A DNA stretch of 64,000 bases, from NCBI GenBank assembly GCA_965205255.1, contig OZ242051.1:3348001-3412000 (forward strand), given 5' to 3'. The stretch comes from G965205255 sp965205255. GTDB lineage: Bacteria > Pseudomonadota > Gammaproteobacteria > Pseudomonadales > Endozoicomonadaceae. This document shows positions 39,601-49,900 of this stretch, in pieces. A program made the translations under genes and the position numbers. Within the stretch, counting starts at the first letter, position 1. Each line of letters begins with the position of its first letter. A model generated the notes under the pieces. The model did not search any database, was not told the DNA's origin, and worked only from the letters and a program-made list of their open reading frames with translations.

Positions 39601-42600
39601 GAGAAACCATCGCCCTGACGTCAACCTACGGTTACGATACACTTAACCGCCCTGTATGGCAAAAATCCCCAGATGGTTCTGTTAATGTCACTGTACGCAA
39701 CGATCCAAAAATGTTATTGATTAGTTATCAGGTAGTGACAGACCAAAATAACACGCATGAGAAACTTTCGCCTCTGCTTAGTGTGGTTAAATCCAATATA
39801 ACAGGCAAACCTGTTGCTCGGTATACGTTCGCTCTTGATCCAGATATAAACGTCAATGGTAAGTATTTGTATTCAGCCTCACTCAAAACAACCTTGATGG
39901 CTATTGAACGTCAACTTAAGTCTGTTGTGCATTTAAAAACAAGTCAAAGTTATGGTTTACTTCCGCTTGCAGGTCAACAGGGTTTATTTTCTTTTGTGGA
40001 CAGTGCCATCAGTGCAGGTGCTTGGTTAAATAAAATCAGCACCCAGTATGACGGTAATGGTCGCCGGACAGCTCTCACTCAACCCAATGGTGTTCAAACC
40101 CACTGGAAATGGAAAAATGGCAACCTTGCAGCGACTATCGCACCAAACGGCAGCATTATTCACGACTCCTATGATATTTTTGGCAATAAAGTTGCCCGCT
40201 GTGTGCAACCGTCTGACAAATCTACCTGTCACGCATTAGGCGTCCGTGGGTATGATGGTGAGGGTAATCTTGCTTGGCAAACCGATGAATATGGCAACAG
40301 AATCACTTACACTTACGACGCCGATGGCAGACTGCTAACGATGACTGTACCCGACAATAAAAAAGGTAGTGTACATGTATTTTCCTATACCTATAACAGC
40401 TATGCTGTCACCAGTGCTTCAATCGACGGGGTCATTTATGCAAGATGGACCTATAACCCCGATACGTGGCAACTCACTGACAAAGAAGATACTATCAGTC
40501 ATCTTCACTACACCTATGATGACAATACCGGAGAGTTAACCTGTATTACCCGCAGTGCTCCGGAAAAACTTAAGTCACCAGCGGGTATTCACTACCCTGC
40601 CGGCACCATCAAAATTAAGTATGATCGTTATGGACAGGCTACCCGCTATACTGATTTGTCAGGCAATATTTATTCAGCTGTTCACGATAAATATGGTCGA
40701 ATTTTACAAACTTATGTCACCTTTAACAATCAAAGCACGCCAAAATTACTGAGTTCTATTACCTATTCTCCCTATTTTAACCGCCCCGTTTCTGTTATTA
40801 ACGGTATTGGTATTATCAGATACTATATTTATAATGACTTGGGTAATGTTCAAAGCACGCTCGACAAACAAAATAATCAGGTACTAGATCAGCTCAGCTA
40901 TACCTATGATGTTCAAACCGGCAACATCCTTACCTTTACTCGATCTAACGGAAAAGACAGTGCAACCCAGACTTATACTTACGACAAAAATACAAACAGT
41001 CTTACCTCAATGGTTTGCAGTGCCACAGGCAAATCTAGCACGCCCGATGTGCTTTGTCCTAGGGATACTGATTTATCAGGAAGTCAGTTAATAGCACCTC
41101 CTATTATTATGTCACAGCGGTATCAGTTTGATGATTGGAACAACATCAGCCGTGTTGATGAACAGCTGATTACCGCGAAGGGTAAAAAGACAGGAAAAAC
41201 ATCCGTGTATACCTATGACACCGGATACAATGATCACTATGACCCCCACCGCATGACAGCACTGAGTACTCAGTGGCAGGACAATGTATCGACTTTCAGC
41301 CATGCACCCAATGCGATAACTTACGACAATTTAGGTAGAATAATTAAAGATGCTCAAGGCAACAGACTCCATTATAACGTTTTTGGTAATCAGGATGAAT
41401 TTACCAATGTTAATACCGGAGAACACAGTTTTTACTACTACGATAGCACAGGCAACCAGATAGCAGAACAACTGACAGATGCAACAGGAAAAGCTTTACA
41501 GCAACCGCTTTACATGATTTATCAGGGTGACAGCGTCTCGGAGCAGGTACAAGATGACGCCTCCGGAAAAACACACAGATCACATGAGTTTTCAGGCATT
41601 GCCCACAGTGAAGATGGTGTACTCAACACTTGGTATGTGAACGATTATAAAGATGACACAATAACCACTTATAATAGTTCTGGTCAGAAGGTAAGCGACC
41701 ATGTCTACAGTCCGTATGGTATGGATGATGATCTGTTAAATACAGACAATCAGGCCTTTTTGCAAAAGCGGGCTCTCTCAGCACAGCCACCGCTGTGGCA
41801 AAATCATCGGCCAGGTTTTGACGGCCAGCTAAACGACCCTGCCACAGGTTATCAGTTTCTCGGAGGGGGTTATCGTGCATACAACCCCGTGTACAGACAT
41901 TTTATGAGTCATGACAGCTATAGCCCGTTTACAAAAATAGACGGTTACGGGTTTGGTAATAATAACCCGATCATGAATACTGATCCCACAGGTCATATGC
42001 CTCAATGGTTAGGATATGCTTTAGGCGCTGTTGGCATTGTTATGTCAATAGCATCAGCGGTTCTGCTTCCTTTTGCCGCTGGTGCGGCAGCCACATCTGC
42101 GGCCACAACAGCCATAGCAGCAAGTGCTACCTCGATAACAGAGGCGGGTGTCAGCGGAGCGGCCACCGGAGTTGCACTAGGTGCCGTGGGTGCAGCTTCT
42201 GGCACGCTACAAATTGCGGGTACAGCAATGCCTCACAATAAAGGGTTGGCAATGACCAACCAGATACTGGGCATTGCCAGTGGTTTATCCTCAATGCAAA
42301 TGGGGGGCGTCACGATTTTTTTGGGCGCAGCTGATGCGGTGACAGGTGTCAGTAAGCTAACCAGTGCCATGGTAATCGCCTCAGGTGTAGCAGACAGTGC
42401 AGATGGTCTTTCTGGAGAAGCAAGCTCTGATATCAGCTTGGGTATGTCAGTCAGCCCTAACCTTGCGAACAAAGCCGGCTTGGCAAAAGCTGTTGAATAT
42501 TTAGGGTATGCATCTTTGGGGCTTATGGTAGCATCTATAGCCACCTCAGCTGTTTCAACATTTGGAACATTCTTATCATTACGAAAAAATAGCAAAAAGG

Positions 42601-43112
42601 CATTTGTGAATTATCTGTGCATCGATGCACGTGATGCCACTGATGTTGGAGCAATCAAGTTTTATGCACAGATGCGATGGACTGAAGTCAAAGCTGTTGT
42701 ATCACAAAAAGCTCATCTAGAACAAGAAGTCATTCAAATACTGGCAACTGATAAAGATATCTCTATCAAGCATGCAATAGCAGTCCGCTCTGATGTTTCA
42801 AAAGACGTACTTAATGAATTAGCAAATTCACCAGATGAAACTATAAGAGCAGCTGTTGCAGGAAATTCAAATACATCTCCTGAGACGCTGGCTCGTCTCA
42901 CTAATGACTCAAAAGCCCGTGTTGTAGTAGCTGCCTCTGGTAATAAAAATACACCCCAAGAAAACTTAGAAAGCATTGCTAATGGAGATGATAGAGCACT
43001 GGCATCACTTGCTTTTGTTACTACTCGTCGACAGAAACAAAAGACTAAAGCATTACCTTATCATCCTCCTATTGAAGATACCAGAAATCTAGATAGTATT
43101 AGAGATCTTTGA
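36639..43112 (+). CDS. Tandem RHS/YD-repeat protein, copy 2, LRV-repeat tail
   Basis: The 2,157-aa product is nearly identical to copy 1 through the shell, core (DPTGH, Asp1782) and Gly/Ala-rich segment, with only scattered substitutions. The tail from ~1990 is different in sequence but again built of 26-residue LRV/HEAT-like units (ISIKHAIAVRSDVSKDVLNE, TIRAAVAGNSNTSPETLARL, VVVAASGNKNTPQENLESI). It ends in a KALPYHPPI...LDSIRDL motif shared with copies 1 and 3. Start is uncertain: ATG 36639 adds MVKSAMRTSTKIKAVNFV before the position equivalent to the copy 1 start (ATG 36693); neither has a good ribosome site, although AAAGGCGG precedes 36693. Core substitutions pair it most often with copy 4. 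No gene follows in the spacer. Confidence 0.9.
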   Translation: MVKSAMRTSTKIKAVNFVMSSIIYRILFILVADKHCGFRLLQYFIFSLAILSFFLIPFEQTVWASQVAALPVKNNFGSNINRQVKQNPHFADSWQHVSSSDRASFKLSPVTNLPALSNGDTAMPSNAGNFHGAMNGAVDPRTGTASFSLLVASTLYDQGQGKRDLMLAYSGNPSPQGPNSLGLGSHWAFNVGVEQPSTSEVNGHKTTDITTGDGHSFTMESDRDSGGKIYWHPLRHKLGDVTITGMPGDWTISTAGGIREHLQYGYEDWEEGRDGQRVWFYYNRQGPADSTRKLIYICAHPLTTDQLHSPNNACTNNGIHITYQGRDVLINGQQKITLHMKSVLGQSTVQSISMPGLSDDAITHHQQVQLQFSYDDQGDYPWLLKSILQPSGQKTTFLYNKESSHPTLQSQGLPTGFNQAHIPVVTEETNTPAPMYKNIIPEQHVWYQYSAGTADQHNFTGYLSGVSNAPGKDNLFDRADNYTYTVTKDNGLTTTATTYNKYHLPLTITQTDDIHNSLTNQSIATYSPWKGTTFAQLPSTFSLPTQTSKTLYAQTTLGNDSVVSPAKVIQHKKYNSNGQVIWQDDAYGRQTFIQYCPPQGDNHCPKMDPNWPQVTLPEKVLRLPAKQSPAGEQPFITLATSDDPAPAVEVTFDYKLIPIAQPDKNRVYQYQQLLQKQWVHTQQVATIQDGITRFNLFSQQRLTDDAGADTSALAGNWQVADKKVGSLSALAVAGVRSGQPLPELDKTELSSATHYQYNLQQSSPTYGQLTQLSVTRYNPSVPVINGKLLHPGPSVLLAEPPAQTEQVTLKVTHTINPQSQTRTTDIEVAPTQSPSDIKNQTQLMALGDEGGLSLGKTVYSLSTGVKLSTDDTLKTLHTTWTYDLWQRPVKEVVSAGDGGNPQTILWTYLNDTREQAVVKTLPGGVQEKISYAGAGDEQKITATWHRTKAMSNQPLEGASHWIQDSSSVFTKTGQLASKTVYHAKDDDGETIALTSTYGYDTLNRPVWQKSPDGSVNVTVRNDPKMLLISYQVVTDQNNTHEKLSPLLSVVKSNITGKPVARYTFALDPDINVNGKYLYSASLKTTLMAIERQLKSVVHLKTSQSYGLLPLAGQQGLFSFVDSAISAGAWLNKISTQYDGNGRRTALTQPNGVQTHWKWKNGNLAATIAPNGSIIHDSYDIFGNKVARCVQPSDKSTCHALGVRGYDGEGNLAWQTDEYGNRITYTYDADGRLLTMTVPDNKKGSVHVFSYTYNSYAVTSASIDGVIYARWTYNPDTWQLTDKEDTISHLHYTYDDNTGELTCITRSAPEKLKSPAGIHYPAGTIKIKYDRYGQATRYTDLSGNIYSAVHDKYGRILQTYVTFNNQSTPKLLSSITYSPYFNRPVSVINGIGIIRYYIYNDLGNVQSTLDKQNNQVLDQLSYTYDVQTGNILTFTRSNGKDSATQTYTYDKNTNSLTSMVCSATGKSSTPDVLCPRDTDLSGSQLIAPPIIMSQRYQFDDWNNISRVDEQLITAKGKKTGKTSVYTYDTGYNDHYDPHRMTALSTQWQDNVSTFSHAPNAITYDNLGRIIKDAQGNRLHYNVFGNQDEFTNVNTGEHSFYYYDSTGNQIAEQLTDATGKALQQPLYMIYQGDSVSEQVQDDASGKTHRSHEFSGIAHSEDGVLNTWYVNDYKDDTITTYNSSGQKVSDHVYSPYGMDDDLLNTDNQAFLQKRALSAQPPLWQNHRPGFDGQLNDPATGYQFLGGGYRAYNPVYRHFMSHDSYSPFTKIDGYGFGNNNPIMNTDPTGHMPQWLGYALGAVGIVMSIASAVLLPFAAGAAATSAATTAIAASATSITEAGVSGAATGVALGAVGAASGTLQIAGTAMPHNKGLAMTNQILGIASGLSSMQMGGVTIFLGAADAVTGVSKLTSAMVIASGVADSADGLSGEASSDISLGMSVSPNLANKAGLAKAVEYLGYASLGLMVASIATSAVSTFGTFLSLRKNSKKAFVNYLCIDARDATDVGAIKFYAQMRWTEVKAVVSQKAHLEQEVIQILATDKDISIKHAIAVRSDVSKDVLNELANSPDETIRAAVAGNSNTSPETLARLTNDSKARVVVAASGNKNTPQENLESIANGDDRALASLAFVTTRRQKQKTKALPYHPPIEDTRNLDSIRDL

Positions 43113-43125
43113 AAAAGATAATAAT

Positions 43126-43182
43126 ATTAAAATCTGTTTCTAACTAATGTTATAAGCATGCTTTTATGGCATGCTGCTAAAG
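43126..43182 (-). repeat. Fragment of the dispersed repeat behind RHS copy 2
   Basis: Same as the fragment behind copy 1, with the hairpin at 43155-43175 intact. Its position relative to the stop codon is identical, so it was already there before the tandem duplication. Confidence 0.65.
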
Positions 43183-43261
43183 CAATAATTCGGATAGTTT
43201 TAACTCATTGTCTTCCATGAGTATTATCTGTTAGTTTAACGATATGAACAGAAGATAACCC

Positions 43262-43750
43262 ATGGAAAACACAGCAAATAAGATTCTAGAGGCAATGTTC
43301 AGCGTAGAAAAACCACTAAGTACGTTTATTTTAGTGCTGATTATTATACTAATGGTTTTTTATGGCAAAGTAACGTTCAAAAACCTTAGTCGTTATTGTG
43401 AGATGAATGAAAAACATCTGAGTCGCTGGTACTAGATAAGCTTTAATTTTGCAGATTTCAACTGTCATTTGCGTAACTGAACAACTACCAGAGAAAAGGG
43501 TGTTGATTGCAACTATTGATCTCTCTTTTATGAAGATAAATACAGTGACAAAGGGCGCCAGAAACCCCATGATGGCAAGGTTAATGTAAAGGCTGACAAG
43601 CACTGTTTTACCTGCGAAGGGGAAACCAATAACGGTGAAGACATCTATGCAACGGCTGTCTATTTAAAAATGTTTAAACAGCCCCTTCATGTGGTTATGT
43701 TTTGTGTCGAGGAACAGTACGCACTTGTGTTCAACATGGGTACGCATTAA
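43262..43750 (+). pseudogene. Degenerate DDE transposase remnant
   Basis: A 163-codon frame runs from ATG 43262 to TAA 43748-43750 with in-frame stops at 43433, 43478 and 43517. Read through them, it shows FILVLIIILMVFYGKVTFKN then LSRYCEMNEKHLSRWY, which resembles the N-terminus of a large DDE transposase family (the 'GKVNFTNLSRY' type). Further on are KYSDKGRQKPHDGKVNVKAD and ATAVYLKMFKQPLHVVMFC, which resemble the same family's C-terminal 'YDGKVNFQDL' and 'YTAVVNHVSLKRxLRVVVL' segments. The catalytic middle is deleted. No terminal inverted repeats are evident, so it is a dead remnant carried along with the RHS duplication. Confidence 0.65.
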
Positions 43751-43981
43751 ATGCCAAGACACTCTTTAGTAAACGTAAAACTCACCATAAAAAATATTGT
43801 AAATGCTCGTTTGCAAGCTTGCTGTATCTACGCTCATTTAGCACCCCACACTAAAAAACACAAAAAATAAGCAATTAATCTAAAAATTACGTATTTTGTT
43901 TTTTCTATCTTCGTAATGTCTTTACTTTTTTTGTAAAAAAAAAACTAACATTTTGATTTAAAATATAAATCTATCAAAAGT

Positions 43982-46900
43982 ATGGTTAAGTCAGCTATGC
44001 GTACTTCAACTAAAATAAAGGCGGTTAATTTTGTTATGTCATCCATAATCTACAGAATTTTATTTATTCTGGTTGCTGATAAACATTGTGGATTCAGACT
44101 ATTACAATATTTTATTTTTTCACTGGCCATACTGTCTTTTTTTTTAATACCATTTGAACAGACTGTCTGGGCCTCGCAAGTTGCTATTCTTCCTGTTAAA
44201 AATAATTTTGGGAGCAACATTAATCGCCAAGTTAAGCAAAACCCCCATTTTGCTGATTCGTGGCAACATGTTATCGGTTCTGATCGTGCTTCTTTTAAAC
44301 TATCGCCGGTTACAAATCTTCCCGCATTATCTAATGGTGATACAGCCATGCCATCTAATGCCGGTAACTTTCATGGCGCCATGAATGGTGCTGTTGATCC
44401 CCGCACTGGTACTGCATCTTTTAGCTTACTGGTTGCCAGCACATTGTATGATCAAGGTCAGGGTAAACGTGATTTAATGCTTGCTTATTCTGGCAACCCT
44501 TCTCCACAGGGACCCAATAGCCTGGGTTTGGGTTCACACTGGGCATTTAATGTTGGCGTTGAACAACCCTCAACATCTGAAGTTAACGGTCATAAAACCA
44601 CTGATATTACCACAGGCGATGGGCATAGTTTCACCATGGAAAGTGACCGTGATTCTGGTGGAAAAATCTATTGGCATCCATTGCGCCATAAACTTGGGGA
44701 TGTGACGATTACCGGCATGCCCGGCGACTGGACAATTTCCACCGCCGGTGGAATACGCGAACACCTGCAATATGGTTATGAAGACTGGGAAGAAGGTCGC
44801 GATGGTCAGCGCGTCTGGTTTTATTATAATCGCCAGGGTCCATCTGATTCTACACGTAAATTAATTTATATCTGTGCGCATCCGCTGACTACAGATCAAC
44901 TGCACAGCCCCAATAATGCCTGTACAAATAATGGCATACACATTACTTATCAGGGGCGCGATGTGGTCATTAATGGGCAGCAGAAAATAACCTTGCATAT
45001 GAAAAGTGTTCTGGGGCAGTCAACGGTGCAGTCTATTTCCATGCCAGGCTTATCAGATGATGCCATTACCCATCACCAGCAGGTACAACTGCAATTTAGC
45101 TATGATGATCAGGGAGACTATCCGTGGCTGTTAAAAAGTATTTTGCAACCTTCCGGCCAAAAAACAACATTTTTGTATAATAAAGAATCCAGCCACCCTA
45201 CCCTACAATCTCAGGGATTGCCCACCGGCTTTAATCAGGCATACATTCCGGTAGTAACTGAGGAAACAAACACCCCTGCTCCTATGTATAAAAATATCAT
45301 TCCAGAACAACATGTCTGGTATCAGTACAGTGCCGGCACCGCTGATCAGCATAACTTTACCGGTTATTTAAGTGGTGTGAGCAATGCACCCGGAAAAGAC
45401 AATTTGTTTGATCGTGCCGATAACTACACCTATACCGTCACTAAAGATAATGGCCTGACTACCACCGCCACCACCTACAACAAATATCATCTACCGTTAA
45501 CCATCACACAAACAGACGATATACACAACAGTCTGACGAATCAGAGTATAGCCACCTATTCACCTTGGAAAGGCACCACCTTTGCGCAACTACCTTCAAC
45601 ATTCTCTTTACCCACTCAAACATCCAAAACACTATATGCACAGACAACGCTAGGTAATGACAGCGTAGTCAGTCCGGCAAAAGTGATTCAACATAAAAAA
45701 TATAACAGCAATGGCCAGGTTATCTGGCAGGATGATGCTTATGGTCGGCAAACCTTTATCCAGTATTGCCCACCACAAGGAGACAACCATTGCCCGAAAA
45801 TGGACCCGAACTGGCCACAGGTCACTTTACCGGAAAAGGTATTACGGCTCCCTGCCAAACAGTCTCCTGCAGGCGAACAACCTTTCATCACACTAGCCAC
45901 GTCTGACGATCCGGCACCCGCTGTAGAAGTCACCTTTGACTATAAATTGATACCCATAGCACAGCCAGATAAAAACCGGGTGTATCAGTATCAGCAACTG
46001 TTACAAAAACAGTGGGTACACACGCAACAGGTGGCTACAATCCAAGACGGTATCACCCGCTTTAATTTATTCAGCCAGCAACGATTGACAGATGATGCAG
46101 GAGCAGATACTTCAGCACTTGCCGGTAACTGGCAAGTGGCTGATAAAAAAGTGGGGACTTTGTCGGCGTTAGCGGTTGCAGGGGTAAGGTCCGGCCAGCC
46201 ACTGCCAGAGCTTGATAAAACTGAACTGTCCTCTGCCACTCATTATCAGTACAATTTGCAGCAAAGTAGCCCAACTTATGGTCAGCTGACACAGTTATCT
46301 GTCACCAGATACAATCCATCTGTACCGGTTATTAATGGTAAATTACTACACCCAGGACCCTCGGTCCTGCTGGCCGAACCACCTGCTCAAACAGAGCAGG
46401 TCACCTTAAAGGTCACCCATACAATCAACCCGCAATCTCAGACAAGAACAACAGATATTGAAGTGGCTCCCACACAGTCGCCGAGTGATATTAAAAATCA
46501 GACTCAGTTAATGGCGCTGGGCGATGAAGGTGGATTATCGTTAGGTAAAACAGTTTATTCTCTGTCAACCGGTGTGAAGCTATCTACAGACGACACTTTA
46601 AAAACTCTGCATACCGCATGGACGTATGACCTGTGGCAACGCCCAGTCAAAGAAGTTGTAAGCGCCGGCGATGGCGGTAACCCTCAGACGATTTTATGGA
46701 CGTACCTTAACGATACTCGCGAACAGGCGGTAGTGAAAACACTGCTAGGAGGCGTACAGGAAAAAATCAGTTATGCCGGAGCCGGTGATGAGCAAAAGAT
46801 AACAGCCACCTGGCACCGCACTAAAGCGATGAGTGACCAGCCTTTGGAGGGAGCGTCTCACTGGATACAAGACAGCAGTTCAGTTTTCACGAAAACAGGT

Positions 46901-49900
46901 CAGCTTGCCAGTAAAACCGTTTATCACGCAAAAGACGATGACGGAGAAGCCATCGCCCTGACGTCAACCTACGGTTACGATACACTTAACCGCCCTGTAT
47001 GGCAAAAATCCCCAGATGGTTCTGTTAATGTCACTGTACGCAACGATCCAAAAATGTTATTGATTAGTTATCAGGTAGTGACAGACCAAAATAACACGCA
47101 TGAGAAACTTTCGCCTCTGCTTAGTGTGGTTAAATCTAATATGACAGGCAAACCTGTTGCTCGGTATACGTTCGCTCTTGATCCAGATATAAACGTCAAG
47201 GGTAAGTATTTGTATTCAGCCTCACTCAAAACAACCTTGATGGCTATTGAACGTCAACTTAAGTCTGTTGTGCATTTAAAAACAAGTCAAAGTTATGGTT
47301 TACTTCCGCTTGCAGGTCAACAGGGTTTATTTTCTTTTGTGGACAGTGCCATCAGTGCCGGTGCTTGGTTAAATAAAATCAGCACCCAGTATGACGGTAA
47401 TGGTCGCCGGACAGCTCTCACTCAACCCAATGGTGTTCAAACCCACTGGAAATGGAAAAATGGCAACCTTGCAGCGACTATCGCACCAAACGGCAGCATT
47501 ATTCACGACTCCTATGATATTTTTGGCAATAAAGTTGCCCGCTGTGTGCAACCGTCTGACAAATCTACCTGTCACGCATTAGGCGTCCGTGGGTATGATG
47601 GTGAGGGTAATCTTGCTTGGCAAACCGATGAATATGGCAACAGAATCACTTACACTTACGACGCCGATGGCAGACTGCTAACGATGACTGTACCCGACAA
47701 TAAAAAAGGTAGTGTACATGTATTTTCCTATACCTATAACAGCTATGCTGTCACCAGTGCTTCAGTCGACGGGGTTATTTATGCAAGATGGACCTATAAC
47801 CCCGATACGTGGCAACTCACTGACAAAGAAGATACTATCAGTCATCTTCACTACACCTATGATGACAATACCGGAGAGTTAACCTGTATTACCCGCAGTG
47901 CTCCGGAAAAACTTAAATCACCAGCGGGTATTCACTACCCTGCCGGCACCATCAAAATTAAGTATGATCGTTATGGACAGGCTACCCGCTATACTGATTT
48001 GTCAGGCAATATTTATTCAGCTGTTCACGATAAATATGGTCGAATTTTACAAACTTATGTCACCTTTAACAATCAAAGCACGCCAAAATTACTGAGTTCT
48101 ATTACCTATTCTCCCTATTTTAACCGCCCCGTTTCTGTTATTAACGGTATTGGTATTATCAGATACTATATTTATAATGACTTGGGTAATGTTCAAAGCA
48201 CGCTCGACAAACAAAATAATCAGGTACTAGATCAGCTCAGCTATACCTATGATGTTCAAACCGGCAACATCCTTACCTTTACTCGATCTAACGGAAAAGA
48301 CAGTGCAACCCAGACTTATACTTACGACAAAAATACAAACAGTCTTACCTCAATGGTTTGCAGTGCCACAGGCAAATCTAGCACGCCCGATGTGCTTTGT
48401 CCTAGGGATACTGATTTATCAGGAAGTCAGTTAATAGCACCTCCTATTATTATGTCACAGCGGTATCAGTTTGATGATTGGAACAACATCAGCCGTGTTG
48501 ATGAACAGCTGATTACCGCGAAGGGTAAAAAGACAGGAAAAACATCCGTGTATACCTATGACACCGGATACAATGATCACTATGACCCCCACCGCATGAC
48601 AGCACTGAGTACTCAGTGGCAGGACAATGTATCGACTTTCAGCCATGCACCCAACCCGATAACTTACGACAATTTAGGTAAAATAATTAAAGATGCTCAA
48701 GGCAACAGACTCCATTATAACGTTTTTGGTCATCAGGATGAATTTACCAATGTTAACACCGGAGAACACAGTTTTTACTACTACGACAGCACAGGCAACC
48801 AGATAGCAGAACAACTGACAGATGCAACAGGAAAAGCTTTACAGCAACCGCTTTACATGATTTATCAAGGTGACAGCGTCTCGGAGCAGGTACAAGATGA
48901 CGCCTCCGGAAAAACACACAGATCACATGAGTTTTCAGGCATTGCCCACAGTGAAGATGGTGTACTCAACACTTGGTATGTGAACGATTATAAAGATGAC
49001 ACAATAACCACTTATAATAGTTCTGGTCAGAAGGTAAGCGACCATGTCTACAGTCCGTATGGTATGGATGATGATCTGTTAAATACAGGCAATCAGGCCT
49101 TTTTGCAAAAGCGGGCTCTCTCAGCACAGCCACCGCTGTGGCAAAATCATCGGCCAGGTTTTGACGGTCAGCTAAACGACCCTGCCACAGGTTATCAGTT
49201 TCTCGGAGGGGGTTATCGTGCATACAACCCCGTGTACAGACATTTTATGAGTCATGACAGCTATAGCCCATTTACAAAAATAGACGGTTATGGGTTTGGT
49301 GATAATAACCCGATCATGAATACTGATTCCACAGGTCATATGCCTCAATGGTTAGGATATGCTTTAGGCGCTGTTGGCATTGTTATGTCAATAGCATCAG
49401 CGGTTCTGCTTCCTTTTGCCGCTGGTGCGGCAGCCACATCTGCGGCCACAACAGCCATAACAGCAAGTGCTACCTCGCTAACAGAGGCGGGTGTTAGCGG
49501 AGCGGCCACCGGAGTTGCACTAGGTGCCGTGGGTGCAGCTTCTGGCACGCTACAAATTGCGGGTACAGCAATGCCTCACAATAAAGGGTTGGCAATGACC
49601 AACCAGATACTGGGCATTGCCAGTGGTTTATCCTCAATGCAAATGGGGGGCGTCACGGTTTTTTTGGGCGCAGCTGATATGGTGACAGATGTCAGTAAGA
49701 TAACCAGTGGCATGGTAATCGCCTCAGGTGTAGCAGACAGTGCAGATGGTCTTTCTGGAGAAGCAAGCTCTGATATCAGCTTGAGTATGTCAGTCAGCCC
49801 TAACCTTGCGAACAAAGCGGGCTTAGCAAAAGCTGTTGAATATTTAGGGTATCTATCTTTGGAGTTTATGGTAGCATCTATAGCCACCTCAGCTGTTTCA

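Noticed and set aside
42005..42241. 78-aa Cys/His-rich frame inside RHS copy 2 (and again at 56655), looking like a zinc-finger protein
   Set aside because: It is the +1-type shadow of the Gly/Ala-rich segment, where GCx/GGx codons shift into Cys/Ser/Arg codons; it is absent from copies 1 and 3.
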